Shown: in pieces, positions 9,260 to 17,810 of the stretch
Layout of the letters: every line of letters starts with the position of its first letter
Numbering within the stretch: the first letter of the stretch is position 1
Source: Crocosphaera sp. UHCC 0190
GTDB taxonomy: Bacteria > Cyanobacteriota > Cyanobacteriia > Cyanobacteriales > Microcystaceae
Assembly: GCF_034932065.1 (NCBI RefSeq)
Contig: NZ_JAYGHP010000001.1
Location: forward strand, 496,001 to 560,000
DNA length: 64,000 bases
Direction of reading: 5' to 3'
The notes under the pieces: generated by a model
Databases searched by the model: none
Told to the model about the DNA's origin: nothing
The model's input: the letters and a program-made list of their open reading frames with translations, nothing else
Program-made: the position numbers and the translations under genes

Positions 9260-10132
9260 ATGAAAACAGCGTGGGTATTTCCAGGACAAGGATCACAAGC
9301 CGTCGGTATGGGGGTAGATTTAGCAACAACAGCCATCGGAAAAACTAAGTTTGAAAAAGCACAAGAGATTTTAGGCTGGTCTGTGATCGAACGGTGTCAA
9401 GGGGATGAAACAGAGTTATCTCGGACGATATACACTCAACCCTGTCTTTATGTGATTGAAAGTATTTTAGTGGATTTGTTAACCGAAAAGGGTCAATTAC
9501 CCGATTTAGTGGCGGGTCATAGTTTGGGAGAATATTCGGCTTTGTATGCTGCTAAAGTGTTTGATTTTGCTACAGGGTTACAGTTAGTAAAACGTCGCGC
9601 TGAGTTGATGAGTGAATCTGCTGGTGGAAAAATGGTAGCCTTGATGAAGTTTGATCGCTCACAATTGGAAAATGCGATCGCGAATATTCCTGATGTGGTT
9701 TTCGCTAATGATAACAGCGAGCAGCAGGTGGTGATTTCCGGTACTCCAGAAGCGGTTGATCAACTCTGTTCTCAAGTACAAGCAAAACGAGCGTTGCCTC
9801 TCAAGGTGTCGGGGGCTTTTCATTCTCCTTTGATGGCTACAGCAGCGGCACAGTTTCAAGAATTATTAGAAGCTGCTCACTTTATGGATGCTCAGGTTCC
9901 TATACTTTCTAATATTGACCCAACTCCTGCGACATCAGCAACCCTTTTAAAAGACCGTTTAATCAAGCAAATGACGGGTTCTGTGCGCTGGCGTGAGATT
10001 ATGTTATCTTTGTCCTCGGAAGGGGTAACACAAGCGACCGAAGTTGGGCCTGGTAAAGTTTTAGCCGGACTGATTAAGCGGGCTTGTCCTGACATTACCC
10101 TAAGTAATGTGGGGTGTATCGCTGATCTCTAA
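9260..10132 (+). CDS. fabD: Malonyl-CoA:ACP transacylase
   Basis: The 290-residue enzyme loads malonyl groups onto ACP. It begins AWVFPGQGSQAVGMG, has the nucleophile motif GHSLGEYSAL, and contains GAFHSPLM with the catalytic His and the C-terminal TEVGPGKVLAGL. Length and motifs are complete. It is the last gene of the plsX-fabH-fabD group. Confidence 0.97.
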   Translation: MKTAWVFPGQGSQAVGMGVDLATTAIGKTKFEKAQEILGWSVIERCQGDETELSRTIYTQPCLYVIESILVDLLTEKGQLPDLVAGHSLGEYSALYAAKVFDFATGLQLVKRRAELMSESAGGKMVALMKFDRSQLENAIANIPDVVFANDNSEQQVVISGTPEAVDQLCSQVQAKRALPLKVSGAFHSPLMATAAAQFQELLEAAHFMDAQVPILSNIDPTPATSATLLKDRLIKQMTGSVRWREIMLSLSSEGVTQATEVGPGKVLAGLIKRACPDITLSNVGCIADL

Positions 10133-10156
10133 TTTGTGATAGGATTAAGGGTATTA

Positions 10157-10228
10157 GGGCGATCAGCACAGGGGTAGCGCACTTCCTTCACAGGTCAGGG
10201 GTCACTGGTTCAAATCCAGTATCGCCCA
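10157..10228 (+). tRNA. tRNA-Val(CAC), structurally degenerate, possibly a pseudo-tRNA
   Basis: The 72-nt sequence folds with exact tRNA spacing: acceptor GGGCGAT/ATCGCCC, T arm ACTGG-TTCAAAT-CCAGT and anticodon CAC at 10189-10191. No CCA is encoded. Several features are abnormal: C instead of U at position 8, an A-C mismatch in the D stem (GCAC/GCGC), G at position 38, and two adjacent mismatches in the anticodon stem (CTTCC against GTCAG). Acceptor and T arms are perfect. Either this is a tolerated divergent tRNA or it is decaying, since tRNA-Val(UAC) can also read GUG. Confidence 0.75.
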
Positions 10229-10641
10229 TTAACTTAGCAGCTTTTCATCAAGCAAAACAGGTTTTAGCTTCCCGCCGAGAAGCCAGCAGCACATCGCCCA
10301 AGCGGTTGCTGTCGGGAGTATGTCACCTATAGTCTCTACATCAGCGTTAGGATTTGATGCCCAATATGTCCAATAGGCCACTCAAACCTTGAAAGGTACT
10401 GCTTTAATTTTTGTACCTGGATTGTCTTCAATGGTCACAATACTATCATAAATGACAACATCTGACTACATTTATGTAGAAAGTTGGCGATACTGAGATT
10501 TTGTCCTGAATTGACTAACCAGGGAGAATTCGCTAAGATTACAAATATGCCCCCCAGGGGGATATTTATTAAGAAGAAATTTTGCGATAAGTTAAGTAAA
10601 GTAAAGAAAGCACTCATAAATTCATTAAGGTTAACAAAACG
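10229..10641. other. Intergenic region after the tRNA, possible IS200/IS605-end relic
   Basis: About 410 bp without a convincing gene. Just after the tRNA lie two hairpin-forming stretches (GCTTC...GAAGC near 10268-10284 and CAGCA...TGCTG near 10285-10312), followed by GGGAGTATGTCAC. The reverse complement GTGACATACTCCC resembles ends of cyanobacterial IS200/IS605 elements, but no transposase is present. The rest is AT-rich leader before the DUF3120 gene. Confidence 0.35.
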
Positions 10642-11361
10642 TTGATTTCCTCTCCTTCCTCCGTATCCGCCAACTGTCTCACCGCCTCAGAGTCAGACTC
10701 TCTGAGTGGTATTTCCCTGACTCGTCAATCTTCTAGCTGGCTACTCTTCTTAGCCGCCGGGTTTTTAGTCTCTGTCCCCGTTTTTATTGAAGCCCCCCTA
10801 GTGCGTTTATTTCCTGAAATCAGCGTACTGATGACAGGAGGATGGTTATGGTTAAGCTTTTACCTGATGAAACAGCCTAAAACGCTAATCTGGGGAGATT
10901 TACTGTTTGGGTTTAGTTGGAGTTGGTTGGCGGGTTCTGTATATTGGGGATGGTTACGATGGGAACCCTTAATTCACCTGCCCGTCGAATCAATGGGAGT
11001 GCCGATCGCCTTGTGGTGTCTGTGGCGCGGTTGGGGTAAAGTTGGTAATTTCTTTTACTTAGGATCACTATTAGGAACGGCCATCACCGATATTTATTTT
11101 TATATCACGGGATTAATTCCCCATTGGCGACAACTGATGCAAGTCGAACCCACCTTAGCAACGCCTATTTTTCAAGCAGCCTTGGCTCAAGTACAAACCC
11201 CTTGGGGGCTAAGTTGGGCAGTAGTTTTAGTCAATGTACTTTTAGGGATGGGTTTATGGGCCATCCAGCAATCTGATCGACATTGGTGGGCATTTGCAGG
11301 GGCCGTATTGAGTACAATCTTAGTGGACAGTCTATTTTGGTTTGCTGCTGCTTTCGCCTAA
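10642..11361 (+). CDS. DUF3120 membrane protein
   Basis: A 239-residue integral membrane protein read from a TTG start. Several hydrophobic segments are visible (for example LLFLAAGFLVSVPVFIEAPL and VLVNVLLGMGLWAIQ), with conserved-looking PLVRLFPE and GDLLFGFSWSWLAGSVYWG. It matches the cyanobacterial DUF3120 family, whose function is not established. It is followed 57 bp later by the FHA-cyclase gene. Confidence 0.8.
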   Translation: MISSPSSVSANCLTASESDSLSGISLTRQSSSWLLFLAAGFLVSVPVFIEAPLVRLFPEISVLMTGGWLWLSFYLMKQPKTLIWGDLLFGFSWSWLAGSVYWGWLRWEPLIHLPVESMGVPIALWCLWRGWGKVGNFFYLGSLLGTAITDIYFYITGLIPHWRQLMQVEPTLATPIFQAALAQVQTPWGLSWAVVLVNVLLGMGLWAIQQSDRHWWAFAGAVLSTILVDSLFWFAAAFA

Positions 11362-11418
11362 GATCACAAAATATGATTAGTTCCTGATTGTTGTCATGTT
11401 GTCATCCCTGAGACACCT

Positions 11419-12408
11419 GTGGAAAATCTAGGAAAAACGCCCCATTTACTGTTGAATACCCCTAAAGGTCAACGCTATTTTCCTTTAGTGGGAAAGAATT
11501 ATTGGACAATTGGACGGGGAAAGGACAACGATTTCACTATTTCCGATCATTGTATTTCTCGTAATCATGCTATTCTACAATCCACAGAAACTGGGGAATT
11601 TTTGTTAATTGATTTAGGCAGTCGTAACGGAACTTTTGTTAACAGTCGTCGAGTGAGTATTCCTGTCACCCTTCACAATGGGGATGAAGTAACCTTTGGC
11701 AAAACCGAGGTTAAATTTTACTGTCCCATAAGCGATCGCCAGACTGACGACGACATGATAACAGAACCCTTGGATCGGGATACCATTGTTTTACATGAAC
11801 GTCGTCTTACCTCTGTGATGGTGGTGGATATGCGGAACTTTACCACCTTAACCAGACAATTAGATGAAGAGGTGTTATCCTCCTTAATTGGCAATTGGTT
11901 TCGTGAGGCAGGGGAAATTATTCGTTACTCAGGAAGTTGGGTAGATAAATATATTGGGGATGCGGTGATGGCTATTTGGTTTCATGGAGAAAATGAAGTC
12001 ACTAAAGCTGATATTATGCAAATTTTTCAGGCCGTTAGTGACCTTAATACTATGACCAAAAAGTTAAGTCAGCAATATCCCGTTCCCTTTGAATTAAACA
12101 TTGGGGCAGGGATTAATACAGGATATTCTATGGTGGGAAATACAGGCAGTGGGGATCATCCTGATTATACCGCGATTGGGGATACTGTTAATGCTGCATT
12201 TCGTCTTGAATCAGCCACCAAAGAATTAGGATTAGATGTTGCAGTTGGGGAACAAACTTACAAGTGTTTAACTGATTTAACACAAGCACAAAACCTATTT
12301 TATCAGTATACTGTCAGCCTTAAAGGATATGAAACACCTACAATTACCTATGGGATTAATTTTAAAGATTTACAGCAGTTTTTGCAAGCTAATATCATTC
12401 AAAGTTAA
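11419..12408 (+). CDS. cya1: FHA domain-class III adenylate cyclase (Cya1-type)
   Basis: The 329-residue soluble protein starts at a GTG. Residues about 25-95 form a forkhead-associated phosphothreonine-binding domain (WTIGRGKDNDFTI, SRNHAIL, GSRNGTFVN). Residues about 130-300 form a class III cyclase with metal-binding Asp residues in VVDMRNFTTL and DKYIGDAVMAIW, plus DYTAIGDTVNAAFRLE. The layout is that of Synechocystis Cya1 (slr1991), which makes cAMP for motility control. Adenylate rather than guanylate specificity is inferred from that similarity. Confidence 0.88.
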   Translation: MENLGKTPHLLLNTPKGQRYFPLVGKNYWTIGRGKDNDFTISDHCISRNHAILQSTETGEFLLIDLGSRNGTFVNSRRVSIPVTLHNGDEVTFGKTEVKFYCPISDRQTDDDMITEPLDRDTIVLHERRLTSVMVVDMRNFTTLTRQLDEEVLSSLIGNWFREAGEIIRYSGSWVDKYIGDAVMAIWFHGENEVTKADIMQIFQAVSDLNTMTKKLSQQYPVPFELNIGAGINTGYSMVGNTGSGDHPDYTAIGDTVNAAFRLESATKELGLDVAVGEQTYKCLTDLTQAQNLFYQYTVSLKGYETPTITYGINFKDLQQFLQANIIQS

Positions 12409-12579
12409 AAATTATGCCTGGGAAAAGTAAGCTAAAACGCAAAAGGCAAAAGGAAACTGGGATACATTTTTTTTATTTTATTTGACTAATACTCAGTTTG
12501 AATGCACAACAGCTTAGGCGGGCAATACTCATAAAATTCTAGATAATGACTGGAAATATATTAGGTTATTTTAATCCTA

Positions 12580-12680
12580 ATACCAAATCCGCTTTAAAAA
12601 GTAGAGTTATTAAAACCAACAAAACCCAGTAGAGACGTTGCCTGCAACGTCTCTACTATTTTGATAACCGGATTTGGTAT
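12580..12680. mobile_element. MITE-like element with 12-bp perfect terminal inverted repeats
   Basis: The ends are ATACCAAATCCG and its exact complement CGGATTTGGTAT, 101 bp apart. Inside is a perfect 14-bp-arm palindrome, AGTAGAGACGTTGC and its complement with a CT loop (12628-12657). There is no coding capacity. Size and terminal repeats fit a non-autonomous miniature element. A related core (AGAGACGTT) recurs at 33685-33710. Confidence 0.7.
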
Positions 12681-12702
12681 AAGTAACCACATAAAAACTG
12701 TA

Positions 12703-12720
12703 GGGTAGGCAATGCCCACC
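12703..12720. repeat. Short palindrome, GGGTAGGCAATGCCCACC (copy 3)
   Basis: Imperfect member of the GGTGGGCA-type palindrome family also found at 82, 1581 and 53450. One arm carries a GTAGGC variant. Confidence 0.6.
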
Positions 12721-13187
12721 GTTCAATTAATTTTGTTTAGGCACTTATCAGTCCACTACTTAGTTGTCAATTTTGTCTTTCCTTGCCTCTCTGTATATTT
12801 ACGGTTTTTTTTATAAAAAATCAGGTTCTAAAAGCAGAAAGCTAAGTAAATATACTAACAGCAAAAACAAAAATTAATGAGCTTAACAAAAAATTTACTT
12901 AATTATTTATTCTAGGTTCAAAAAATCCCATTTTTAAAGATTATATATATCGAGAAAATCCCTAGAATTACTGTTTTTATTTCTGATATAAATGGGAATA
13001 ATATAAGTGTGAGTCAGATCAATATGAGTCATATCACTCAATAACTAAACTTAGGTCACGGTTGTTTGTGACACACCATTCCATAATAAGCCCGTGATCT
13101 ATCTCAAAAGAGCTAGGTCTGTGTCTTGGTAGCTAATATCAAACTTGACCGTTTCAGGGACTTTATCGGAAATTTAGGCATAAACTT

Positions 13188-15020
13188 ATGAATATACGAT
13201 ACACTCAAACATTTATATATCTCTCTCGTCTTTCTCGCCGCAGTAATAAAGGATTTGCCTTGGGATTGGCTTTATGTTTAGCCGTCGTTATTGCAGCCAC
13301 AGCTACTGCTGTGCTACTCAATGGTAGCAGCAAAAAGGAAAAGGTTATGGCCCAACAAGCCACCGCCCAAGGAAAAAGTGCGGGTGAAGTTGCGATCGCC
13401 AGAATTCAGTTTCTGTTAGCTGAATATCCATTTTTGGCTCAGTATAATAATACTGACTGGTCAGATGTTGCCAATGAAACTACAAAAATTGGCAAAGAAT
13501 TTAAAGAAACGATGGAAACTTCTTGTGACAATACATCCCTAACTGAGCAGGAGAAAACCGATATCAAAGCAGAGATTGTTAGCTATGCTACTCCAGACTG
13601 GACAGATATAGATGAGTCTAATCCAAAACTAGGACAATTTAAACTAAAGGGATATACAGGAGCTACAGCCCCAGGTTTAGGAGAATTAGAAGTTCAGGCC
13701 AAAGCAAATCCTACTGATAATCAAGAGGGTGAAGAAAAGGCAAACTTCAAAGAATCTCCTAGTCAATTAGTTGTAAAAATCCCAGTGAGTAAAAATGAAA
13801 CTACAGTTGTTGATGATGATGATACTCCTGGACTCTGGACTCAGGAAGGAGATAATCTAAAAGGAGGTTCTTCAAACAAGAACTGGGCAGCCAATGTTTG
13901 GTTAAGTGATTGTGATTTAGTCAAAACGGAAAAGGATGCAGCGACTCAAACGGTTCTAGCACAAGTAACAGCGAAAACTTTCCTTGAGCTTGATGGAAGA
14001 ACCTACAAACCGCCTGTCATAAAAGATATCCGTTTTCCTTCCTTACCCGATTTTCCTACTTATCTTCCCGCTAATCAGGTAAATATCACCATTTCAGGCG
14101 GTAATGGTGGTGGTAATGGCAATGGTAATGGTAATAAAAAAGCCAGTAATCCTAACAGTAGTGTTTTCTCAACCATTACTCATGCAATGGATCGGTTGGT
14201 AGATAGAGCATTAAATAATATTTTTGGGGGAGTTGCTTTAGCGGCAAAAAATGGTAATAGCGGTAATGCCCCAAGTCCAACACCGACACCAACACCGACC
14301 CCAACACCGACACCAACACCGACCCCAACACCAACACCAACACCGACCCCAACCCCAACACCAACACCGACCCCAACCAGTGATGGTGCTGGTGTATGTG
14401 GTGATAACAGTGCTAATGCTGCTGATGGAAGCGTATTTCCCAGAAATGGAGATGTTGCTAAAGTAGTAACCGAAGGAGATAAAAGCGTTTGCGTTTATGA
14501 ATATATCCTTGCGGCAACACCCACTGGTGCGACCATCCAAACTGTTAGCACAGATGGCAAACGTCAGAAAGTTATTTTTTATCTTCCAGAAGGAGTCGAT
14601 TTTAACCTAAAAGGAAACGACGAAATACTCAAAGAGTGTAATGGTTTTGATGGTGATGCTGCTCTTTGTAAGCCGACAGATTTTCAAATATTTGCTAAAG
14701 GCCCTGGAGACTTTTGTTTAGGTGGTGCTTCGGTTATGGACGCTTTTGTCTTTGCACCAGAACGAGATGGAGGGGTTAATGGTGGACCAAAAGGAGCATT
14801 ACGAGGAACAATCTGGGTTAAAGGATGGAATACAGGCAGTTGTGGTTCTAATGGAAATCATGTCCATGTAACTCAAACCGGAAAATGGTCAGAACTGGGC
14901 GTAGGAGTTCCTGAAGGAATGCCAGAAGTCAGTATTGGTCAACCCTCCAGCGTTCAAACCTGTCAGTTTGAACCTGATGATAGTAAGAGTTGCATTCCTG
15001 AGCCTGAGCCTGAAATTTAA
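13188..15020 (+). CDS. Large HpsA-like pseudopilin with a Pro-Thr repeat linker
   Basis: The 610-residue protein has a prepilin-like N-terminus: a basic leader ending SRRSNKG, then the hydrophobic helix [20 protein letters not shown]. Position +5 is Leu, not the Glu usual in pilins. A (PT)n stretch of roughly 18 dipeptides lies near residues 365-400. The C-terminal part shares AFVFAPE...KG.IW...GSCGSN with the next gene, so the two are paralogs. It resembles the N-terminus of HpsA of the hormogonium polysaccharide system but is shorter. First gene of a five-gene pseudopilin cluster. Confidence 0.7.
   Translation: MNIRYTQTFIYLSRLSRRSNKGFALGLALCLAVVIAATATAVLLNGSSKKEKVMAQQATAQGKSAGEVAIARIQFLLAEYPFLAQYNNTDWSDVANETTKIGKEFKETMETSCDNTSLTEQEKTDIKAEIVSYATPDWTDIDESNPKLGQFKLKGYTGATAPGLGELEVQAKANPTDNQEGEEKANFKESPSQLVVKIPVSKNETTVVDDDDTPGLWTQEGDNLKGGSSNKNWAANVWLSDCDLVKTEKDAATQTVLAQVTAKTFLELDGRTYKPPVIKDIRFPSLPDFPTYLPANQVNITISGGNGGGNGNGNGNKKASNPNSSVFSTITHAMDRLVDRALNNIFGGVALAAKNGNSGNAPSPTPTPTPTPTPTPTPTPTPTPTPTPTPTPTPTPTSDGAGVCGDNSANAADGSVFPRNGDVAKVVTEGDKSVCVYEYILAATPTGATIQTVSTDGKRQKVIFYLPEGVDFNLKGNDEILKECNGFDGDAALCKPTDFQIFAKGPGDFCLGGASVMDAFVFAPERDGGVNGGPKGALRGTIWVKGWNTGSCGSNGNHVHVTQTGKWSELGVGVPEGMPEVSIGQPSSVQTCQFEPDDSKSCIPEPEPEI
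14272..14380 (+). repeat. Hexanucleotide CCAACA/CCGACA-type repeats encoding (Pro-Thr)n
   Basis: About 109 bp of CC(A/G)AC(A/C) units inside the HpsA-like gene. The third-position mix of A and C shows that it has not been freshly homogenised. The reading frame is kept, giving a rigid Pro-Thr linker, and long antisense open frames here are artefacts of the repeat. Confidence 0.85.
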
Positions 15021-15094
15021 TTAAAATCCCGTTCTACCCCTGACTTAATGCCTAAGCAGGGGTGATCCTATTCCCGTGTTATTCATTCCCAAGT

Positions 15095-16492
15095 ATGCCC
15101 ATGAACCCTAAACTCAGACTAATTTTACTCCATCGCCCCAATAATCAAGGCTTTGCCCTGCCTTTTACCCTTTGTGTGGGAGTGGTGATGATGTTAGCAG
15201 GAACCATCATGCTCGTCAAATCCCAAGCCAACCGTAGCCATGTGCAAGCCCAACAAACCACCTCAGAAGGCATTAGTGCTGCTGAAGTCGGTGTCACCCG
15301 CATTACGACCCTCATGAACGATAACCGTTACATTGCCATGTATCCCGACTGTATTGGTAGAGATAGCGGGGGCAACTGTACCGATAGCGGTACCACCGAA
15401 AGTTGGGCCAATATCTCCAATATCCCCAAATTAACCGTCTGTGAAAGTGGAGAAGCGGCAGACGTTGAGGATGTTTCCCTCAAACAAGAATGGCAGCCCA
15501 TTGACCCCGATAACCCCCACCAAGGGGATTATCGATTACTCAAATATGAGTACCCTACCCCTGGAAAAGCCCCTAATGTGGGTAAATTAACCGTTGAAGG
15601 ACGAGTTCGCACCAGTAACGAAAACAAAGAAGCCACTAGCCAACTTGAAGTAGATGTTCCTGTTTCCCCTGGCCCCGTTGAAAATACCAATGTGCCTGGG
15701 GTTTGGTTAGCGGATGATCCCGATGCTACAGGAGGCAATGGTATAGAAGGTGATGTCTTACTCGGTAACTGTGATTCTCCCACCGACACCGTAAACGTCA
15801 AGGGAAGTGATCCCATTACCGGAGAACCTTACGAAGCTAAACATACTAATCTAGAATTTCCTGACCTTCCTGAGATTCCTGACACTGCCATTTATCTTGG
15901 GGTGATGGGAGAAAATAAAGACGGTTCTCTGACGGCTACATCTGGTGATATTACCTTACCCAGAGCCGGAGACACTTACACCACCAAAACCATTAATGGA
16001 CAAAGTGTACAGGTCTATGAATATAAGGTTGATCAAATTAACTTTAATTCTGGTTCCCACTCCTTAACCGTTACCCCAGGGAAACAAGTAAGCCTCTATC
16101 TACAAGGCAGCATGGTGGTGAAAAGTAATAGCAACATTATTCATAATTGTGATGATTCTGGGAATCCTATAAGTGGATGTAAACCCACAGACTTCAAAAT
16201 TTATGGTTATGGAGACAACACTAATACCATTTGTACCGCAGGGAATAAACGCATTGAAGCCTTTATTTTTGCCCCTGAATACACCGTTGGTACGGCTGGA
16301 ACCGGAGGAGGAGAAGGGGGTATAAAAGGGACAATTTGGGCTAATGAGTGGTCAAATGGCAAATCCTGCGGCTCCAATACCAGCAATACGGCCGTTGTGC
16401 AAACCGCCCGATGGGAAGATTTAGGGTTACAGCCCAAAAATACTCCCCCTGAATTATCCAGTACATCCACATGGCAACGTAACGAGAGGTAA
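15095..16492 (+). CDS. Second HpsA-like pseudopilin
   Basis: From the ATG at 15095 (MPMNPKLRL) the product is 465 residues; a GTG at 15062 is an alternative. The leader ends PNNQG and the helix begins FALPFTLCVGVVMMLAG, again without Glu at +5. The C-terminal segment KPTDFKIYGYG...AFIFAPE...KGTIWANEW parallels the preceding gene. I infer a pair of large exported pilin-like proteins, perhaps minor or tip components of a type II-secretion-like apparatus. Confidence 0.7.
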   Translation: MPMNPKLRLILLHRPNNQGFALPFTLCVGVVMMLAGTIMLVKSQANRSHVQAQQTTSEGISAAEVGVTRITTLMNDNRYIAMYPDCIGRDSGGNCTDSGTTESWANISNIPKLTVCESGEAADVEDVSLKQEWQPIDPDNPHQGDYRLLKYEYPTPGKAPNVGKLTVEGRVRTSNENKEATSQLEVDVPVSPGPVENTNVPGVWLADDPDATGGNGIEGDVLLGNCDSPTDTVNVKGSDPITGEPYEAKHTNLEFPDLPEIPDTAIYLGVMGENKDGSLTATSGDITLPRAGDTYTTKTINGQSVQVYEYKVDQINFNSGSHSLTVTPGKQVSLYLQGSMVVKSNSNIIHNCDDSGNPISGCKPTDFKIYGYGDNTNTICTAGNKRIEAFIFAPEYTVGTAGTGGGEGGIKGTIWANEWSNGKSCGSNTSNTAVVQTARWEDLGLQPKNTPPELSSTSTWQRNER

Positions 16493-16495
16493 GGT

Positions 16496-17287
16496 ATGAA
16501 TAAACTACTGTTTCATCTAATTATTCGTCAAGTCAAACCCCAAAAAAACCAAGGGTTTAGTCTCTTAGAAGTGTTGGTGGCCATTTTAGTGTCTTCGGCC
16601 TTTTTAATGGGAACCCTACAGGCCATGACCATTAACACTGTCATGCAAGTTAAAGCAGAACGACAAGCCCAGGCCGGTTTTTGGATTCAAGAAGATCTCG
16701 AAAAAGTACAAGCAGAAGCTAGTGAGATGACCTTTGATCTCACAAATCCCAACGAAAAAGGAAAATGTCGTATGTTGACTCCTAATGGCAGTTTTGGGGA
16801 CCAATTAATCAAGACGTTAAATACTGAGTTAGAGAACGACGATGAAGATGATGCAAGCAATCCTGATAGCTATTCCGTAAACGTGGCAAGTTTCAAACGA
16901 TACGATACGGATGATAAAGGAAATCATCAATTTGATGCTAATGGTAATGCCTCATTTGTGGCTGTAAAAGATTCTAAAAAAACTACCACTAACAAAGCGG
17001 CCACCATGCAAGTCGTTCGGAGTGGTGACACAGCCGACCTAGATGACCCCAATAATTTAGTCAGTAGACCCTATCGTTTGGTTCGCGTCACTACCCTTGA
17101 CAGTGCAACTAAATATAACGTTTTACAAATTTATTATCGAGTCGGAGAACCCTATGACCCCAATAATCCACAACACAAAGACGAAGATGGAGATCAATTG
17201 GCTGATGATGCCCGTGGTAGGACTTCCATTATCGCTGAAAACTATGCGGAGATTATCCCTGCAGCAGTTGCGAAATGCAACACATAA
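16496..17287 (+). CDS. Pseudopilin, HpsB/PilV-like
   Basis: The 263-residue protein has a textbook class III prepilin signal: KPQKNQG then FSLLEVLVAILVSSAFLMGT, with Glu at +5. GAGAGGTAAGGT precedes the ATG, and only 3 bp separate it from the upstream stop. It resembles PilV/GspI-type minor pilins and HpsB. Prepilin peptidase (PilD) should cleave after the Gly. Confidence 0.75.
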   Translation: MNKLLFHLIIRQVKPQKNQGFSLLEVLVAILVSSAFLMGTLQAMTINTVMQVKAERQAQAGFWIQEDLEKVQAEASEMTFDLTNPNEKGKCRMLTPNGSFGDQLIKTLNTELENDDEDDASNPDSYSVNVASFKRYDTDDKGNHQFDANGNASFVAVKDSKKTTTNKAATMQVVRSGDTADLDDPNNLVSRPYRLVRVTTLDSATKYNVLQIYYRVGEPYDPNNPQHKDEDGDQLADDARGRTSIIAENYAEIIPAAVAKCNT

Positions 17288-17792
17288 GACGAATCAAGGG
17301 ATGACTTTGATGGAAATTATGATCGTTGTTGTTATTACAGGGATTTTAGCAGTAGTCGGCGCACCTAGTCTCATGAGTATTCTACAAGGCGATCAAGTGC
17401 AACAAGGGTTAGACCAAGTTTATAGTGCATTACAAGATTCTCAAAAACAAGCGATTCGTCTGTCAAAACAATGCACTATTACCCTTAATAAAGATGCTGA
17501 TCCCCCAACGATTTCTAGTTCAGATACTGCTTGTTTAGTGTCTACAAATCGAGAATTACCTGACGGTGTTGTCATGAAAATAGGAACCAAGCTTGAGAGC
17601 GGTATCACCTTTTCTTTTAAAGGGACGACAACGGCATCAGGAACTATTGTTGTTGAACGCAAGAGCAGTAAAGCAACGGACGAAAAACAATGTCTCGTTA
17701 TTAGTAACGGTTTAGGAATTATGCGAAAAGGTGTTTATAAGGGGGATACTTCCTCATCAGTCACAGCAGACAATTGTCAAACATCAATATAA
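17244..17792 (+). CDS. Pseudopilin, GspH/FimT-like
   Basis: Starting at ATG 17244, the leader is MRRLSLQQLRNATHKTNQG and cleavage would give MTLMEIMIVVVITGILAVVG with Glu at +5, an ideal pilin N-terminus. The gene then overlaps the HpsB-like gene by 44 bp. A TTG at 17268 is the alternative. The mature protein is about 163 residues with AP-SLMSILQGDQVQQGLDQVYSAL, as in GspH/FimT minor pilins. Confidence 0.75.
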   Translation: MRRLSLQQLRNATHKTNQGMTLMEIMIVVVITGILAVVGAPSLMSILQGDQVQQGLDQVYSALQDSQKQAIRLSKQCTITLNKDADPPTISSSDTACLVSTNRELPDGVVMKIGTKLESGITFSFKGTTTASGTIVVERKSSKATDEKQCLVISNGLGIMRKGVYKGDTSSSVTADNCQTSI

Positions 17793-17810
17793 AATTATCC
17801 AAGGAAAATC

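Larger units (their letters stand above)
12409..13187. other. 779-bp intergenic region upstream of the pseudopilin cluster
   Basis: It contains no convincing gene. It holds a 101-bp MITE-like element (12580-12680), a copy of the GGTGGGCA-type palindrome (12703-12720) and long AT-rich tracts. A block TGAATGCACAACAGCTTA near 12499 recurs in similar form near 33070. The last 200 bp should hold the promoter of the 13188 gene, but I cannot assign boxes with confidence. Confidence 0.7.

Noticed and set aside
14176-14540. Long open frames on both strands across the Pro-Thr repeat
   Set aside because: They are repeat artefacts rich in Val/Leu/Gly or Cys/Trp; the plus-strand pilin-like frame explains the DNA.
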